Below, one piece after another: positions 44,300 through 56,468 of a stretch of 64,000 nucleotides of DNA; the stretch's first letter is position 1, and each line of letters opens with the position of its first letter. This DNA comes from Sceloporus undulatus. Lineage: Eukaryota > Chordata > Lepidosauria > Squamata > Phrynosomatidae. A program made the position numbers and the translations under genes. The stretch is taken from assembly GCF_019175285.1 (NCBI RefSeq), contig NC_056525.1, positions 132,491,613 through 132,555,612 of the forward strand, in the 5' to 3' direction. Under the pieces are notes generated by a model, which was given only the letters and a program-made list of their open reading frames with translations, was not told the DNA's origin and ran no database searches.

Positions 44300-44598
44300 A
44301 AGAGACAAAGCCTTAACTCTCCCTAGAAGCCAAGATGACTAAACTGAGGCTGACATACTTTGGATACATTGTGAGAAGGCAGGATTCACTAGAAAAGCCA
44401 AAACACTAGGGAAGGTGAAAGGCAGTAGAAAGAGAGGAAGTCTGCACACCAGGTGGATAGATTCAATCAAGGATGCTACAGCCCTGGATCTGCAGAACCT
44501 GAGCAGAGCAGCTGAGGACAGGCTGTCTTGGAGGTGTCTCATTCATGGGATCACCATGAGTCGAGGTAAACTTGAGGGCAGTTAACAACAACAATGCA
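44300..44598 (+). mobile_element. BovB LINE 3' end
   Basis: The decayed plus-strand coding includes RWIDSIKDATALDLQNLSR and AAEDRLSWRCLIHGITMS. It ends cttgagggcagttaacaaca. It is 5'-truncated. Confidence 0.85.
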
Positions 44599-45852
44599 GG
44601 CACTTCCTGCCTATGTAGTACACTGCTTTCCATTTTCTCATAAATATTTTTCACACAGGTGCTATTATCCACATCACTCACCAAACTGGGACACAGATCA
44701 ATCTATATATGAGTAACTAGAGAGTGAGGATTTTAGCATATCACACCAACACAAGATGGAATGAATATCATCTTTTTTAGAGATGGGTAAACTGAGGTTA
44801 AGAAATATGTAATTAGCCAAGGCCAGTCATGGAAGAGTTCAGCCACAGAAAAATCTCTTTGATCTTGTTAGTCAGAAACTCGTGGCAATTCTCTGCTAAC
44901 CAGCCAGAGATCTATCAGAAAACTTCAAACTACATTCTGTCCACTGGCAGAAAATTGGCCTCTGGACCCAATGCAGTTGCCCTTCTCTGTCTTAAAGTAA
45001 CCAGGAAGTTGGCAAATTATTTTGAGTTTATTAACTTAATGTAATAAAGAGCAGTTGTCAGTTAAAGAAAAGTTAATGAGTAGGCAAACAGTCTTAGACT
45101 TGTCCAACCTATACTTCTGGAGTCTCTTTCTCAGCTTCCATCCAGCTTCAACTGACATGGACACGGAAACAATCAAAACACCTGAATATCATGCATTAAA
45201 CTAGCTGTTAGGATTAATCTAGGTTCCCTTTTTTACTTACATATTATCATGTCCACCTAAATAGGCAGTCCTTCACCTCAACAGATTCTGAAAATGAACA
45301 TGACACCCCACTTAACCTACACATTATGTGGGGAATCCTCCAATTCATATTCCACCATTCTATTTTGATAGTATAACTAATCAGAGCACTTGTTTCAGGA
45401 TGAGGAACCTGCCAAGTATCAATGAACAGCCAGAAGTTTAATCTGTCAGGCTAAGGGTTTATTATCAAACAATTAAGGTGATACTGTATATGAAAAGCTA
45501 ATGAGTACATAGAGAAACAAAGGATCTGTAGCTGGATGGGCTATGGATTCATGATCCTTTTATGTGTGTTTATGCTTGCATTTGTAGATTGTGTGCATGT
45601 ACAGAAGAACTTACCTGTCATCATGGCAACCAACCAAGCCTGGCTACATGTAGGTTGCCAACGATAATTTGATTCCAAATGTTATGGGGAAACCCTCACA
45701 TTTAAGATGGGAAAAACCAGGTCCTGTTGCAAACCTTGGAAGAAATAGAAAACAAATGAACTTTAAAATTCTTTCCTAACCTCCAATCTGAACATCACCT
45801 CCCACCATCAACAGCATGGAAGGTAAACTGAAGTGACTGAGTTTTCTTGTAC

Positions 45853-46065
45853 AGTCGGCCCACCCCATACACGGGCTTCACATACATGGATTTGAGGTCA
45901 CGTGGATGGGAAGCCCCATTTAGATTAATGGTGTGCGCGCTTTGCTATGTACACAAGCGTACCCCATTCATTTACCGTAAATGGGGCTTGAGCATGCACA
46001 GAATTCACTTTATGCTGGGGGAGGGGGGGAGCAGATCCTCTGCATAAAGCAAGGGCCCACTATAG
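45853..46065 (+). mobile_element. Tigger-like MITE
   Basis: Starts acagtcggcccaccccatac and ends aagcaagggcccactat, with TA borders. The inner motif ggggcttgagcatgcacaga parallels the other copies. Confidence 0.65.
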
Positions 46066-46084
46066 TTTGAATCTATTACTCATG

Positions 46085-46195
46085 AGTCCTGTTCTCTGGA
46101 ACAGCAAAAATAAGCTTGTTCCAGCCTTAAAATGACATCTCTTCAAATATTTAAACAGGGATATCATACCACCTCTTAACCATCTCATTGTGGAC
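46085..46195 (-). mobile_element. CR1 fragment
   Basis: The plus strand shows tgttctctggaacagcaaaa and tttaaacagggatatcatac then cacctcttaacc, which are CR1 complements. Confidence 0.7.
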
Positions 46196-46357
46196 AAAGT
46201 TAGAAAACTCTTTCCATGTAACATTGATAACATTTAATAATATGTTCTATGAGTCATCACCTACAATGCAGATGGTACAAACCAGGCACATTCACTGGGA
46301 ACTAGCACCAAGGCAAAGGCTAACTGTAGTGTAACCCATAATGTTGCACTAGCCCTG

Positions 46358-46997
46358 TGATGACAAACCTATGGCACGCGTGCCACAGGTGGCATGCGAT
46401 GTCATTTCGCCAGGCACGGGGCAAGGGAGAAGGCAGAACGAGCACACACGTGCCCGTTCCGCCTCCTCCCTGCCATTTTCGGGTCTTCCGCTGTCTCTCT
46501 GAGAGAGCGGGAAGCCAGAAAATGGCACCTGGGAGAAGGAGATAGAGGTGCACGCGTCTGGCTCCTCCTCCCAGCCCTCTTCCCCTTGGCTTCCCTTTCC
46601 TCCGCGTGAAAGGGCTCCATGGAGCCCTTTTGTGTGGAGGAAAGGGCCAGAGAAAAGGGGACTGGGATGTGTGCCCAGCCCCCTTCCCCTTGGCTTCTCC
46701 TTCCCCCATTCATCCTCTCAGACCCACAGCTGCGTTGCCATGGGTTTGGGAAGGCAAGGAGGGAAGGGGAAACAGCCCCGTGCTGGCGTCTCCTTTCCTC
46801 CGCTCGCCCTCTGCACTGCCATGGGTTTGAGAAGGCGAGGAGGGACAGAGAAACAGCCCCGTGCTGGCATCTCCTTTCCTCCACTCGCCCTCTCAGACCC
46901 ACAGCTGCGTTGCCATGGGTTTGGGAAGGCAAGGAGGGAAGGGGAAACAGCCCCGTGCTGGCGTATCTGGCCCGTGGGCCGTAGGTTGCTGACCCCT
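46358..46997. mobile_element. GC-rich hAT-like element with internal tandem array
   Basis: The left end ctgtgatgacaaacctatgg and right end ccgtaggttgctgacccctg form hAT-like inverted ends. 46711-46964 is three copies of a ~75-95 bp unit ending aacagccccgtgctggcg. The long frames over it (46402-46932 minus, 46548-47069 plus) follow the repeat and are not genes. Confidence 0.7.
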
Positions 46998-47454
46998 GCT
47001 CTACAGGGATGTAGTTTCAAGGGGTCACTCTCTATACCTCAAAGCTCCTGCTCAGTGAAAGCCCACTGAAGGTACTGATTGCACTGTCTTCTCTACGTGG
47101 TACTTTTATTCACTGTCCCTGTAATCTCCGTAGCCTCTTTCCATTCTCAGATCTTCCACTCTTATTTGCAAATACCGCTCCTCGATATTTCCAACAGCTG
47201 TTCCTCAGAGACAAAAAGGGCTGTGTTCCAAAGCATCCAGCAGGGGACTCTTCTTCCTTCGGTTTGTTCTTCACTGCCTGGTTACGCATATTCCTTTGGG
47301 GAGTGTTGAAGTGGTAAACTACAGCCCCTTTTGAATGAGATCAGTTATCAAGATCTACTTCAATCTGGGTTCAGGACTGTATCTGGGAATAGCCTTTCCT
47401 ATTGGAGGTGATCTCAGGGGCTTAGGGTGCATTTGACAGGCTTTGTTTCTTGGA

Positions 47455-47820
47455 CTGGGCTTTCTTGGCCATGGTGGTCCTGACACTGACAGTCTTGAGG
47501 TTAAACTATTGCAATATGCTTGATGTGACCATGACCCATAGATTGTGCAACCTCTGGGTGGGGAAATCAGGCAGCAGCATTTTGCCTATTGCTATAAAAC
47601 CCAGGTGTGAGCATTTGACAGTAACATATAAAAACAAATTGGGGCCAAGTTACACAAGAGGCCAAATATTTCCTTGTATTAGTGGTGTTTTAGTATGTTA
47701 ACTTTTAAAATTGTGTTTAATCTTTTTTTATTATTATTATCATGTCTTAGCTTCTTATTTCAGCTATCTTGGATCCCAGGTTGGGAGAAAGGCAGGTTAT
47801 TAAATAAATAAATAAATAAT
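47455..47820 (+). mobile_element. LINE (L2-like) 3' end with (AAAT)n tail
   Basis: Has a gttaaactattgcaatatgc block, tggatcccaggttgggag and a terminal aaataaataaataaataat. It fits the 3' ends of squamate L2-like LINEs. The family call is tentative. Confidence 0.5.
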
Positions 47821-48123
47821 GCCCATTTGGTCCTTGAATTTAGCTAGTGATACCCTTCTGGAAGTGCCACATGTTCTTGACACCCACACAAGAAACAATA
47901 AAGGTAGTTAGTTTTCTCTCCAGATGTTCTGACCATTGTTACTTTAGATATCTGCAGACATTTGGCTACTTTTACAAGTTATTTTACAGATAATGTGCAT
48001 AACAAATTGATTATATATACTGTTTTATACTGTTGTATACTACTCCAAAACCTTTAAATGTAAGTGGTTTATATATATTTAAACCAAAGCCCCAGTTAAT
48101 CATTCTTTTCTACACATTTTTGC

Positions 48124-48352
48124 TATACAGTTGGCCCTTTGAGCTCACAGGCTTTGGATCTACAAATTCCATTATCCAGAGATTGTCACATCCCATATTA
48201 TTAAATGGCAGCAACGTAAACTCAGTTACAGTGAAGTATGTGTGTTCATGTTGCTGCCATTAAATTAATATGGGAGGCGATCACTTGTGTTTTTTCACAT
48301 CTGTGGGGAGATCTGTAACTAAACCCCTGTGGAGCCAAAGGGCCAGCTGTAA
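48124..48352. mobile_element. Tigger-like MITE with internal palindrome
   Basis: The ends are acagttggccctttgagctc and gagccaaagggccagctgt. The interior has attaaatggcagcaacgt facing atgttgctgccattaaatt. Confidence 0.65.
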
Positions 48353-49227
48353 CTGGAGTGCACCTACTTAACATTGTTCTTAGTTCAAAAAAGGCTTTCA
48401 GTTGTGTACATTTCAAAGCCATTACAGAAAGGATGCTTTCGCAGATATGTTTCATTTGGAGTGATCCAAGATTATGAGGTTTAAGCTTCCACTTCCTTAT
48501 TTGTAACTGTCATTGAGGTAATTATGCATTATAAAAAACATATGTATTGTACAGAAATGGTAGTTTTAACTGGAGAGGGTCTTTTTTTTTATCCCAGCCT
48601 GGAGGTTCAGGATATGTGTATATTAACTTTTCTTCGTTTACTGAGAGAACTCTGTTCCAAACTTTCATGCAAATAAAGAACTAAAAATTAGCAACCAACT
48701 TCAGTATTTATATGCTTCAGAGCATTACATCACAACAGAAAAAAGACATGTGTGGGCTATGGTTTGTGAGCTCTATTACTTAACAAGCTTTTTTTAAAAA
48801 ATAAAAATACACTGTTAGTGCCTTTTGGAAGGGAAGAGATACTGGCCCACAAAATTCACTGAAATATAAATAATTAACCAACTGATTCTGATTCTAGACC
48901 AAAATGAGTTCATTTCCCTATCCCACACTGCCAAGATGCATAGCTGTTAACTGTTCCTTTTTTAAAAAAAGTTTATAAAATGGGTAAGTAATTTTCTAAA
49001 TTTATGTTAACATTTTTCATTACTGGCAGTATCAGCAATGGTAACAGAAAATCTGGCTACATGTCCAGCAATCCAAGTTGTTAGTAACACAACAGTTTTC
49101 AACTTGTCACATCTGAAAAGGCACCCCACCCATCTCCCAACTGTTTAACCCATCCTGCCCAATACTAATGCAAGCAACAAACAGGCATGGATTAACTCAC
49201 AGGAGGATGCCTCTAGCAATACACTAA

Positions 49228-49439
49228 GGTCGAAAACACACTGCAGAAACAATCCAGTTTGATATCGCTTTAACTGCCCTGGCTCAGTGCTAGGGAATCC
49301 TGGGAACTATAGTTTATTGAGTTCTCTGACAGAAAAGGCTAAATGTCTCACAAAACTACAGTTCCCAGAATTCCCTAGCATTGTACCACGACAGTTAAAG
49401 TTGTCTCAAACCAGATTATTTCTGCAGTGTGTTTTGGAC
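49228..49439. mobile_element. MITE with ~50-bp inverted ends
   Basis: The left end is ggtcgaaaacacactgcag, aaacaatccagtttga. The right end is caaaccagattatttctgca, gtgtgttttggac. The flanks are TAA and TTA. The inner block gggaactatagtttattgag faces aactacagttccc. Relatives lie at 40480 and 59935. Confidence 0.75.
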
Positions 49440-50845
49440 TTAATTCTTAGATGCTTCATTAGGCAATACAAGACCAGGATAAATCTCCTCATCTGAATTT
49501 TGGCCTGAAGGACCAAGAAAAAAGTGGGCGCATGGAGGGTAAGCTGTAAGCAATCACAATCTGTGACATTGCACAACATTATTGCTGAACATGGGACACC
49601 TCAGCTAAAGCTTAGATCCCAATTTCCTATCTTTGTACAAATTGACACAAAATGAAAATGCCTAAACACTGATCCCAAATTGACAGATTTTTGATCAATG
49701 AATATTTTATCTAACGGCTAGCTATATCTGTATAATCTGGGATCATTTAGAAATAATATTTCAGGAAGGAAAATGCATCTAAATAGATATAGACTACACA
49801 TGGGGAAATGGAAATATTTTAGGTTTAGGAAACAAACAGGTTTATATAGTCTTGGGGACCTATTCCATAGTCCTTTCCCCTGAACAGGTAATCAGTTGCA
49901 AGAAATAACTGTGAAAACACACTCCCTCAAATTCTGCAAACAATAAGAACAGATAACAAGACAATTACTGCCATTTGAGAATTTTATAATACTAAGTGAA
50001 ACTAAAATTAGTGGAATGACTTCTACACTATATAATTTTTTGATCTCAGTTACTTTTTCTAATACTATAATCTAGAAACTAAATTAATCTGGGGAAAATA
50101 GTGGGGCATAAACATTCCTGATTTGACTTGGAAAATCTGGGGTTACAAAATCATTGGGACTATTTCTTTTTTAATATGTAAATTAGTCTTTTTATCTTAA
50201 TTATTTGATTGTGTATTTATGTTTCATGTCACAAGAAACTGCATATAATTGGAAGGTTTAAATGCCCTGTCACTTTCCCAGTGGATAGATAAGAGTTTGG
50301 AACATCTTGCTAGATCAAAAAATTAAGTGAAAAAATAGGGGCTACTAGAGATAACCAAGATCATTCCAAATTCTCCATGATATGATCCAAGTTTATTAGT
50401 TATTTTATTCAAATGAAAATGCCAGTTCTCTCTCCGCTTTCCTTACATGTTAATTTTGGGAAAGATGTTCTATCATAGTATTTGTCAGCTAGGGATTTTT
50501 TAGCTGAATAGTCAGGAAATATAATATTGATACATCTCATTATACTGGAACCCAGATTGGTAATGTTTCTTTTTGTAAAAACTTTTAAATACTTTTAAAA
50601 AGAAAAAAAAAAGATACAGAGTTCATCTTTCTTAGTACTAGATAACTATTCTAACAATAATATTTGCCAAAGCAGAGGTTAAAATATCATCTATGTATTT
50701 GTATATACATTTTATTCAGAAATTTACTGGGGACATTTCTCTGTAAGGGAGAGGAGTTTTCCTTGTCAGGTCTCATTTTTTCCCCACTAAGAGCATAACT
50801 AGCAGCAGTTATAATTCATGCAATCCTAAACATGGTAGTGATTTT

Positions 50846-51084
50846 TTGTTGCTGTTGTTGTGCTTTCAAGTCATCTCCAACTTATGGCGACCCTAAGGTG
50901 AACCTGTCTTGGAGTTTTCTTGGCAAGTGTTTTTCAGAGGGGTTTGCCACTGCCATCCTCTAAGATTGAGAGAGCGTGACTTGCCCAAGGTCACCCAGTG
51001 GGATTCCATGGCCAAGCCAGGATTCAAACCCTGGTTTCCAGAATCATAATCCAATGCTCAAACCATTACACTACACTGGCTCTT
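50846..51084 (-). repeat. tRNA-derived SINE (type A), near full length
   Basis: The plus strand runs from tgttgctgttgttgtgcttt, aagtcatctccaacttatgg through aggattcaaaccctggtttc to cattacactacactggctct. It is one of the best-preserved copies here. Confidence 0.88.
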
Positions 51085-51136
51085 GGTAGTGATATTATAC
51101 TATAGATATTAGTAGAAAGGCTGCATATATTAATAC

Positions 51137-51366
51137 AGTTGGCACTCCTTATCCACGGATTTTTTATCCATGTATTCAAGCATCCACGGCTTGAAAATAT
51201 TAAAAAATATATATAAATATAAATAGCAAACGTTGATTTTCTATTTTATATAAGGGATAACATTTTGCTCTGCCATTATATTTAATGGGACATGCTCATC
51301 CATGGATTTTGTTATCCATGGGGGATCCTGGAACCAAACCCCAGCTGATAAGAAGGCCCCACTGTA
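51137..51366 (+). mobile_element. Tigger-like MITE, near complete
   Basis: Starts acagttggcactccttatcc, then agcatccacggcttgaaaat, and ends gataagaaggccccactgta. TA lies at both borders. It is the clearest copy of this family in the window. Confidence 0.8.
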
Positions 51367-52284
51367 GAAATATCTGTTTCTTTACCATTGTTGAAAAAGT
51401 TCCAACTAGAAGAACAGGTTGCTTACCTGTAACTGGTTCTTTGAGTGGTCACCTGTGCCCTCACACAATTAGGTCTTGCACCTGCACAGAGCCACAACAT
51501 GGAAAGTTCAAGAGCTGAGTCGCTTTTGGTGGTAATCCCGCCCTCTCAGGTGTACATCTATACTTTGTGCCAAAAGCTACTCCTTCTTTAGTTCCACCAT
51601 TTGTCAAGTGAGGACAGACCTGCAGAAAGATAAGAGAGGAGGGTGGGCTGTTTGAGGGCACAGATGACTACTCAAAGAAGCACAGTTACATATAGCCAAC
51701 CTGCTTGTTGTGGTCTCTGTACCTCACACAACTGACTAGCAAGCTTACCACAGGGAAAGAGTCAGGTCTAAGTTAGCTGACGACAGCAGAGGGGACTGCC
51801 CTTGCAAGTGAAGCCATCATCCACATTGAGCAAATGAAGCATTAGACCTCACTCTACAGTCAGCCTGCAATTATGCATGAAGATAAGAGGACTATGACCA
51901 TGTTGTAGTATGGCATACATCTGGTAATGAGTCTCTTGAGCCATGTGTAAGAGGTAGCTTTAACTCTGGTAGAATGGGAACAAGGACAAAGAGTTAGGGG
52001 TGAAGCAGATTGTTAGGGGTGAAGAACAGAAGTGTCTTCCACCGAAATAGCTGGTAACTAGTCATACATGTTTGACAGTTGGCTAACTGACTGGATAATG
52101 CTGCAGGAGAATAAATCATTGACCGAGGAGAACCAAACGGTGGCCCTCTCAATCAGAGCAGCGGGGGGGGAGGGGAAGCAACTTCTTCATAGTTTTTGAC
52201 TGGAAGGCTTCCACAATAATTGAATTTGCAGCTAGATTGTAAACAGAAATCTGGCACTTTCTTGCTGGTAAAAAGGCAAAGTTT

Positions 52285-52555
52285 TCCATTTTAATATGAC
52301 TATCAAATCGTACTCATCTCCATTACTTAAGCCAAGGGATCCAGTGTTGTCAAAGACAACTATGGGGTCATGTGGCCAGCACGATTATATGGAACGCTGT
52401 TACCTTCCCACATGCTTTTGAACTGCTAGGTTGGCAGAAGCTGGGATTAGTGATGGGAGCTCACTCTGTCTTGCGGCTCTTGAGTCTCAAACTGCCGATC
52501 TGCTGACCTTTCCATCGTCAGAGTCAGTGGCTTAACCGCTGAGCAACCATGTCCC
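52285..52555 (-). repeat. tRNA-derived SINE (type B)
   Basis: Minus strand: gctcagcggttaagccactg, ggtcagcagatcggcagttt, ccaacctagcagttcaaaag and ccacatgaccccatagttgt. It pairs with the copy at 26520-26810 and lies inside the 51.4-54.7 kb element. Confidence 0.8.
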
Positions 52556-53349
52556 TTTTCTTGCTAAACTCTGTATAAATTCTCCACTGATGAAGCCAGA
52601 AATGGTATACCAAAGGCTTGGACCAAAACTGTTTTATCATGTCCAGGCAGGAGGGGAAGCATGACTAGAGTAGAATTCTGAGCATCCACCATTTGGAACA
52701 CTGAGTCAAGAGGTTGTGCAGGCTGGGACAAGAGGTTTAGCATGAGAGATCTGGCCATGTGTAGAATGAGAAGTACATATGGGCAGAGAGCATCTGATGG
52801 CAATACTGATGTATTGTCAACAACTTCCTCTGTAGGAGAGGATGAGAACAGAGAGGGATACTCATGTACAGATGTATTAGAGTCACAATCATCTGTAGAG
52901 GAGCCTGAGCAAACTTAAGTAACTACAGCTGATGTGGAATCAACAGGAGGCACTGGAGCTGATACTGATGGAGCCAAGGCTGATGAAACAGGCTGCACAG
53001 CAATGGAGGGAAGTCTTGAAGTGCATCAGTTAAAGGTACTGCATGTCCTGAAGCTGTAAACACAGGAGGAATTGATTGTTGCAGTGGCCTTGAGACAGTG
53101 GCAGCTGATTCAGAACAATGGCTGCAGTGACAAGGCCTGGTGATTGGTGTCATGTTCAATCAGGTAAGTGATATTGGTGGACAATTTCCTTGTGGTAGAC
53201 ATAATGTTTTGGAGATGAATATCAGTGTCCTCTCTGTTCATTCCAGAATCAGTGGCAGGTAAGCCCTATAATACATTTGAGATCTGCCATACTAAAGCTC
53301 CTCTTCCCTGTGATGGAATCAGTTTCTAGGGCCCAATGAAATGTAGGCA

Positions 53350-53838
53350 TGCAGTTAGATCTTAAAGAGAAAAGATATACAATTAAGCACCAAAGTCAGA
53401 ATCACCCAAGCCATGGTATTCCCCATCTTTATATGAGAGCTAGCCATTGAAGAAAGTGGATTTAAAAAAACATATTTGAGATGTGGTGCTGGAAAAGAGT
53501 GCTGAGGATACCGTGGACAGCCAAAAAGATAAAGAAATGGGTCATTGAAAAGATCAAGTCTGAACTCTCCCTAAAAGCCAAGATGATTAATTTGTGGCTG
53601 TCGTACTTTGGCTGCATCATGAGAAGGCATGAATCTTTAGAAAAGACATTAATGCTAGAAATGGTAGAGGATAGTAGAAAGAGATGAAGACCACACATCA
53701 AATGGCTAGACTCAATTAGGAAGTTGACAGGCATGAATCTACAAGACTTAAGTAGAGCGGTGGAAGAGAGAGGGTCTTGGAGATGGCTCATCCACAGAGA
53801 CATCATGAATCAAGATCGGTATGAGGGCAGTTAACAAC
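53350..53838 (+). mobile_element. BovB LINE 3' end
   Basis: The plus-strand frame 53481-53687 reads MWCWKRVLRIPWTAKKIKKW and later YFGCIMRRHESLEKTLMLEM. The 3' end is gagggcagttaacaac. It is 5'-truncated with a partly open frame. Confidence 0.87.
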
Positions 53839-54755
53839 CACAAAGCTGCAGTGCTGAATGCGAGTACTCAGACCCAGGAGATAGAGATTATCACCATGGT
53901 GGACATGAGCAGTTTGTGGGGGGTGTTCATTTCGCAATGTGGGATGACAATGCTCTCACATTACATAGCAACTTGAGCATGTTGGTCTGCTGAAGTGTGG
54001 TCAGTGTCAGTGTGAGCAGCAGTCTCCTGGACCACTCTTTGCACTAACTGGTCCCAGTAAGAATAAAAATGGATGGTAGCAAGGCCAAGGAATTGAGTGG
54101 GTGTGGCAATCTGCGCTGGGATCAATGTCAGAGATGCAGCAATAGAGGTGGTGCAATCACAGTTGCTGAGGTTTTAGACTTCTCTTTATCCTTGGCCTTC
54201 ACCTTCTTCCTGGGTTCCACTTCTATATCTGAAGTGATCTGCTTTAGAGCCTTATACAGTTTTTACCATATGAGAATGGATCTTCCAGAAGCAGGTGGGT
54301 TTAGCAGAGTTTTCCTCCTAGCTGTCTGCACCAATTATGGTTCTGATGGATCCTCAGACTCCAATATAACCATTGGTACCAAGAGCAGTATCAACATAAC
54401 ATAGGTTTTGGATGATGACCATATGGTTCCACTGACTCTGCCAAGACTCATGGATGGAGTCTTATAGATTGAAACCAAAGCCCTACACAGAGGTTTATTA
54501 TTCACTGCTAAACCAGCCACTTTGAGCAACTCTTCCCAGAGGTGAAGCCAGAGCTGAAAAACACAATTTCTCAAGCTCTCTATAAGAGTAGGCTTTGGTG
54601 CTAAGTACTGCTCAGCTCTCAAAACTTCTATGTTGTGGTGCAGAACCCCAATTGTGTGAGGGCACAGATGACCACAAAATGTTGGTTAAGTGGTAAATAC
54701 CTATAGCTAGTACAGAAATTGAATAGGTATCATTTTGTCAGGTACTGGATACTAA

Positions 54756-55109
54756 GGGGCTAAACAGACCGGAACTAAATGCTGGCATCGGACTGGAGTG
54801 GGGGCATGGCAACAACACACCCTGACTCCTTCCCAATGCTGGTGTCACACTGCCCACCTGACCACACAGCAGGTGGCGTCACACTCCTCCATTGGCGCTG
54901 TGTTTAGACAAGCTGTGCTGAAGAACTGGTGAAAACCCACCGCCACCACAGCAAGGATGGCGTTTCGCCACTTTAAGAAAGAGCAGCATTTTGCTAGCCC
55001 TTTTTGGGCCAGCAAAGGAAAGGATCGGGGTTGTAGCATGCAGTTGTCGCAGTCCCAATCTGAAAGAGGCAGCAGATTGCTGCTTCTTTCAGGCTGTCTG
55101 TACAGACTC
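54756..55109. mobile_element. Harbinger-like MITE
   Basis: The ends are ggggctaaacagaccgg and ggctgtctgtacagactc. The flanks are TAA and TTA, one base apart from a perfect 3-bp duplication. It is 354 bp, GC-rich, and shares its interior with 42943-43270 (gtgggggcatggc, tggtgtcacac). Confidence 0.75.
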
Positions 55110-55528
55110 TTAGACACCTTTAACAGGATAATAACTTACACTGCAGTATGTGCGCTTTTAAAAGTTACACATTCCTTCCACAGGCTGGACATAACTTAAA
55201 TGAGTACTGCCGAAAGAGATATAGGGCATTGACAGCAAAAACGGCTACATATGCTTATTCTTTCAGCCAATAGGGAAAAAATATTGCAAACTAATTAAAA
55301 GCCATGCCTTATTTATGCTTTGTGTGTCAGGTCTCTAACACTGCTTAGATAAAATTCAAATAGTGAATAAAATAGTACAATATTAATTCATACCAATGAT
55401 CTCATTTTATTATCACAGTAAAAAATGCTGGGCCAGAAGAGGAAATGAAGCATGATCCTAGCCATGACTATGCAAAACTAAGCCTCCTTAATTTTCATGA
55501 AGCTAGCACTTGGAATCCCATTTTGAAA

Positions 55529-55860
55529 ATAGAATCATAGAATTATATAGTTGGAAGAGATCGCAAGGGCCATCCAGTCCAACCCCCTGCCATGCAGGAA
55601 ATCTCAATCAAAGCATCCCGACAGATGGCCATCCAGCCTCTGTTTAAAGACCTCTAAAGAAGGAGACTCCACTACACTACGAGAGAGTTTGTTCCACTGT
55701 CAAACAGCCCTTACTCCCAGGAAGTTCCTCCTAATGTTGAGGTGAAATCTCTTTTTCTGGAGCTTGCATCCATTGTTCCGGGTCCTAGTCTCTAGGCAGC
55801 AGAAAACAAGTTAGCTCCCTCCTCAATAAGACATCTAACAACCATTAGCTTTCTTTTTCA
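55529..55860 (-). mobile_element. CR1 LINE 3' end
   Basis: The plus strand starts agaatcatagaattatatag, then catccagtccaaccccctgc, through to agcagaaaacaagttagctc. It is a minus-strand CR1 tail of about 330 bp. Confidence 0.88.
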
Positions 55861-56187
55861 GTGTTTTTGGCTAACGCCCCCTCTCAACCTTTTTAGTTCT
55901 TTGAAATAAAATACACATTGGGAGGCAAGTGGAGGTAGAAATGTCCCCTCACACTCCATGGGTAACATTCAATATAAAAACCAGGACTTTCTCTAAGCAT
56001 CACATAAACTAGTGGAGTTTTTAGAGATTGAAACTGAGACAGCACAGTTCATGGAAGAGAAAATAGGTCTATAAAAAGCAATAGATCTTGTCACACAATT
56101 CTTTCAGCTCATAAGTTTTTCTTATTTCATCTCCTTCCTTGCTCAAGTGTCAAAGAATAAAAATCAAATAAGTATAAGTACAATTGC

Positions 56188-56315
56188 AGAATCATAGAGG
56201 TGGAAGAGACCACAAGGGCCATTCAGTCCAACCTCCTGCCATGCAAGGAACACACGATCAAAGCACTCCCGACAGATGGCCATCCAGTCTCTCTTTAAAA
56301 AGTCATACATCTGCT
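56188..56315 (-). mobile_element. CR1 LINE 3' terminal fragment
   Basis: Contains agaatcatagaggtggaaga, ccaacctcctgccatgcaag and agatggccatccagtctctc. Confidence 0.85.
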
Positions 56316-56468
56316 GGTTTCCCATCTACAGATCCACCTGATGAATATGGGGATAATGGGTACACGTGCACTGGAATTGGAAGTTCTAATTTTAAATGCT
56401 AACGATATTGTTACTGTTAACTGACATCAACATCAGCTTATGGTGACCCTATGACTGACACTGAATAT

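Larger units (their letters stand above)
51405..54690. mobile_element. Old ~3.3-kb element with inverted terminal repeats (unidentified)
   Basis: The left end (gtggtcacctgtgccctcac, acaattagg) and the right end (cccaattgtgtgagggcaca, gatgaccac) are reverse complements over ~90 bp. A second inverted partner of the left end lies at 51654-51702. The interior contains a SINE and a BovB insertion. No protein is recognisable. It could be a DIRS-like fossil or a large DNA transposon. It looks old and thoroughly broken. Confidence 0.5.

Noticed and set aside
46402-47069. Overlapping 173-176 codon frames on both strands
   Set aside because: They follow the tandem array inside a hAT-like element; repeated peptide blocks mirror the DNA repeat.
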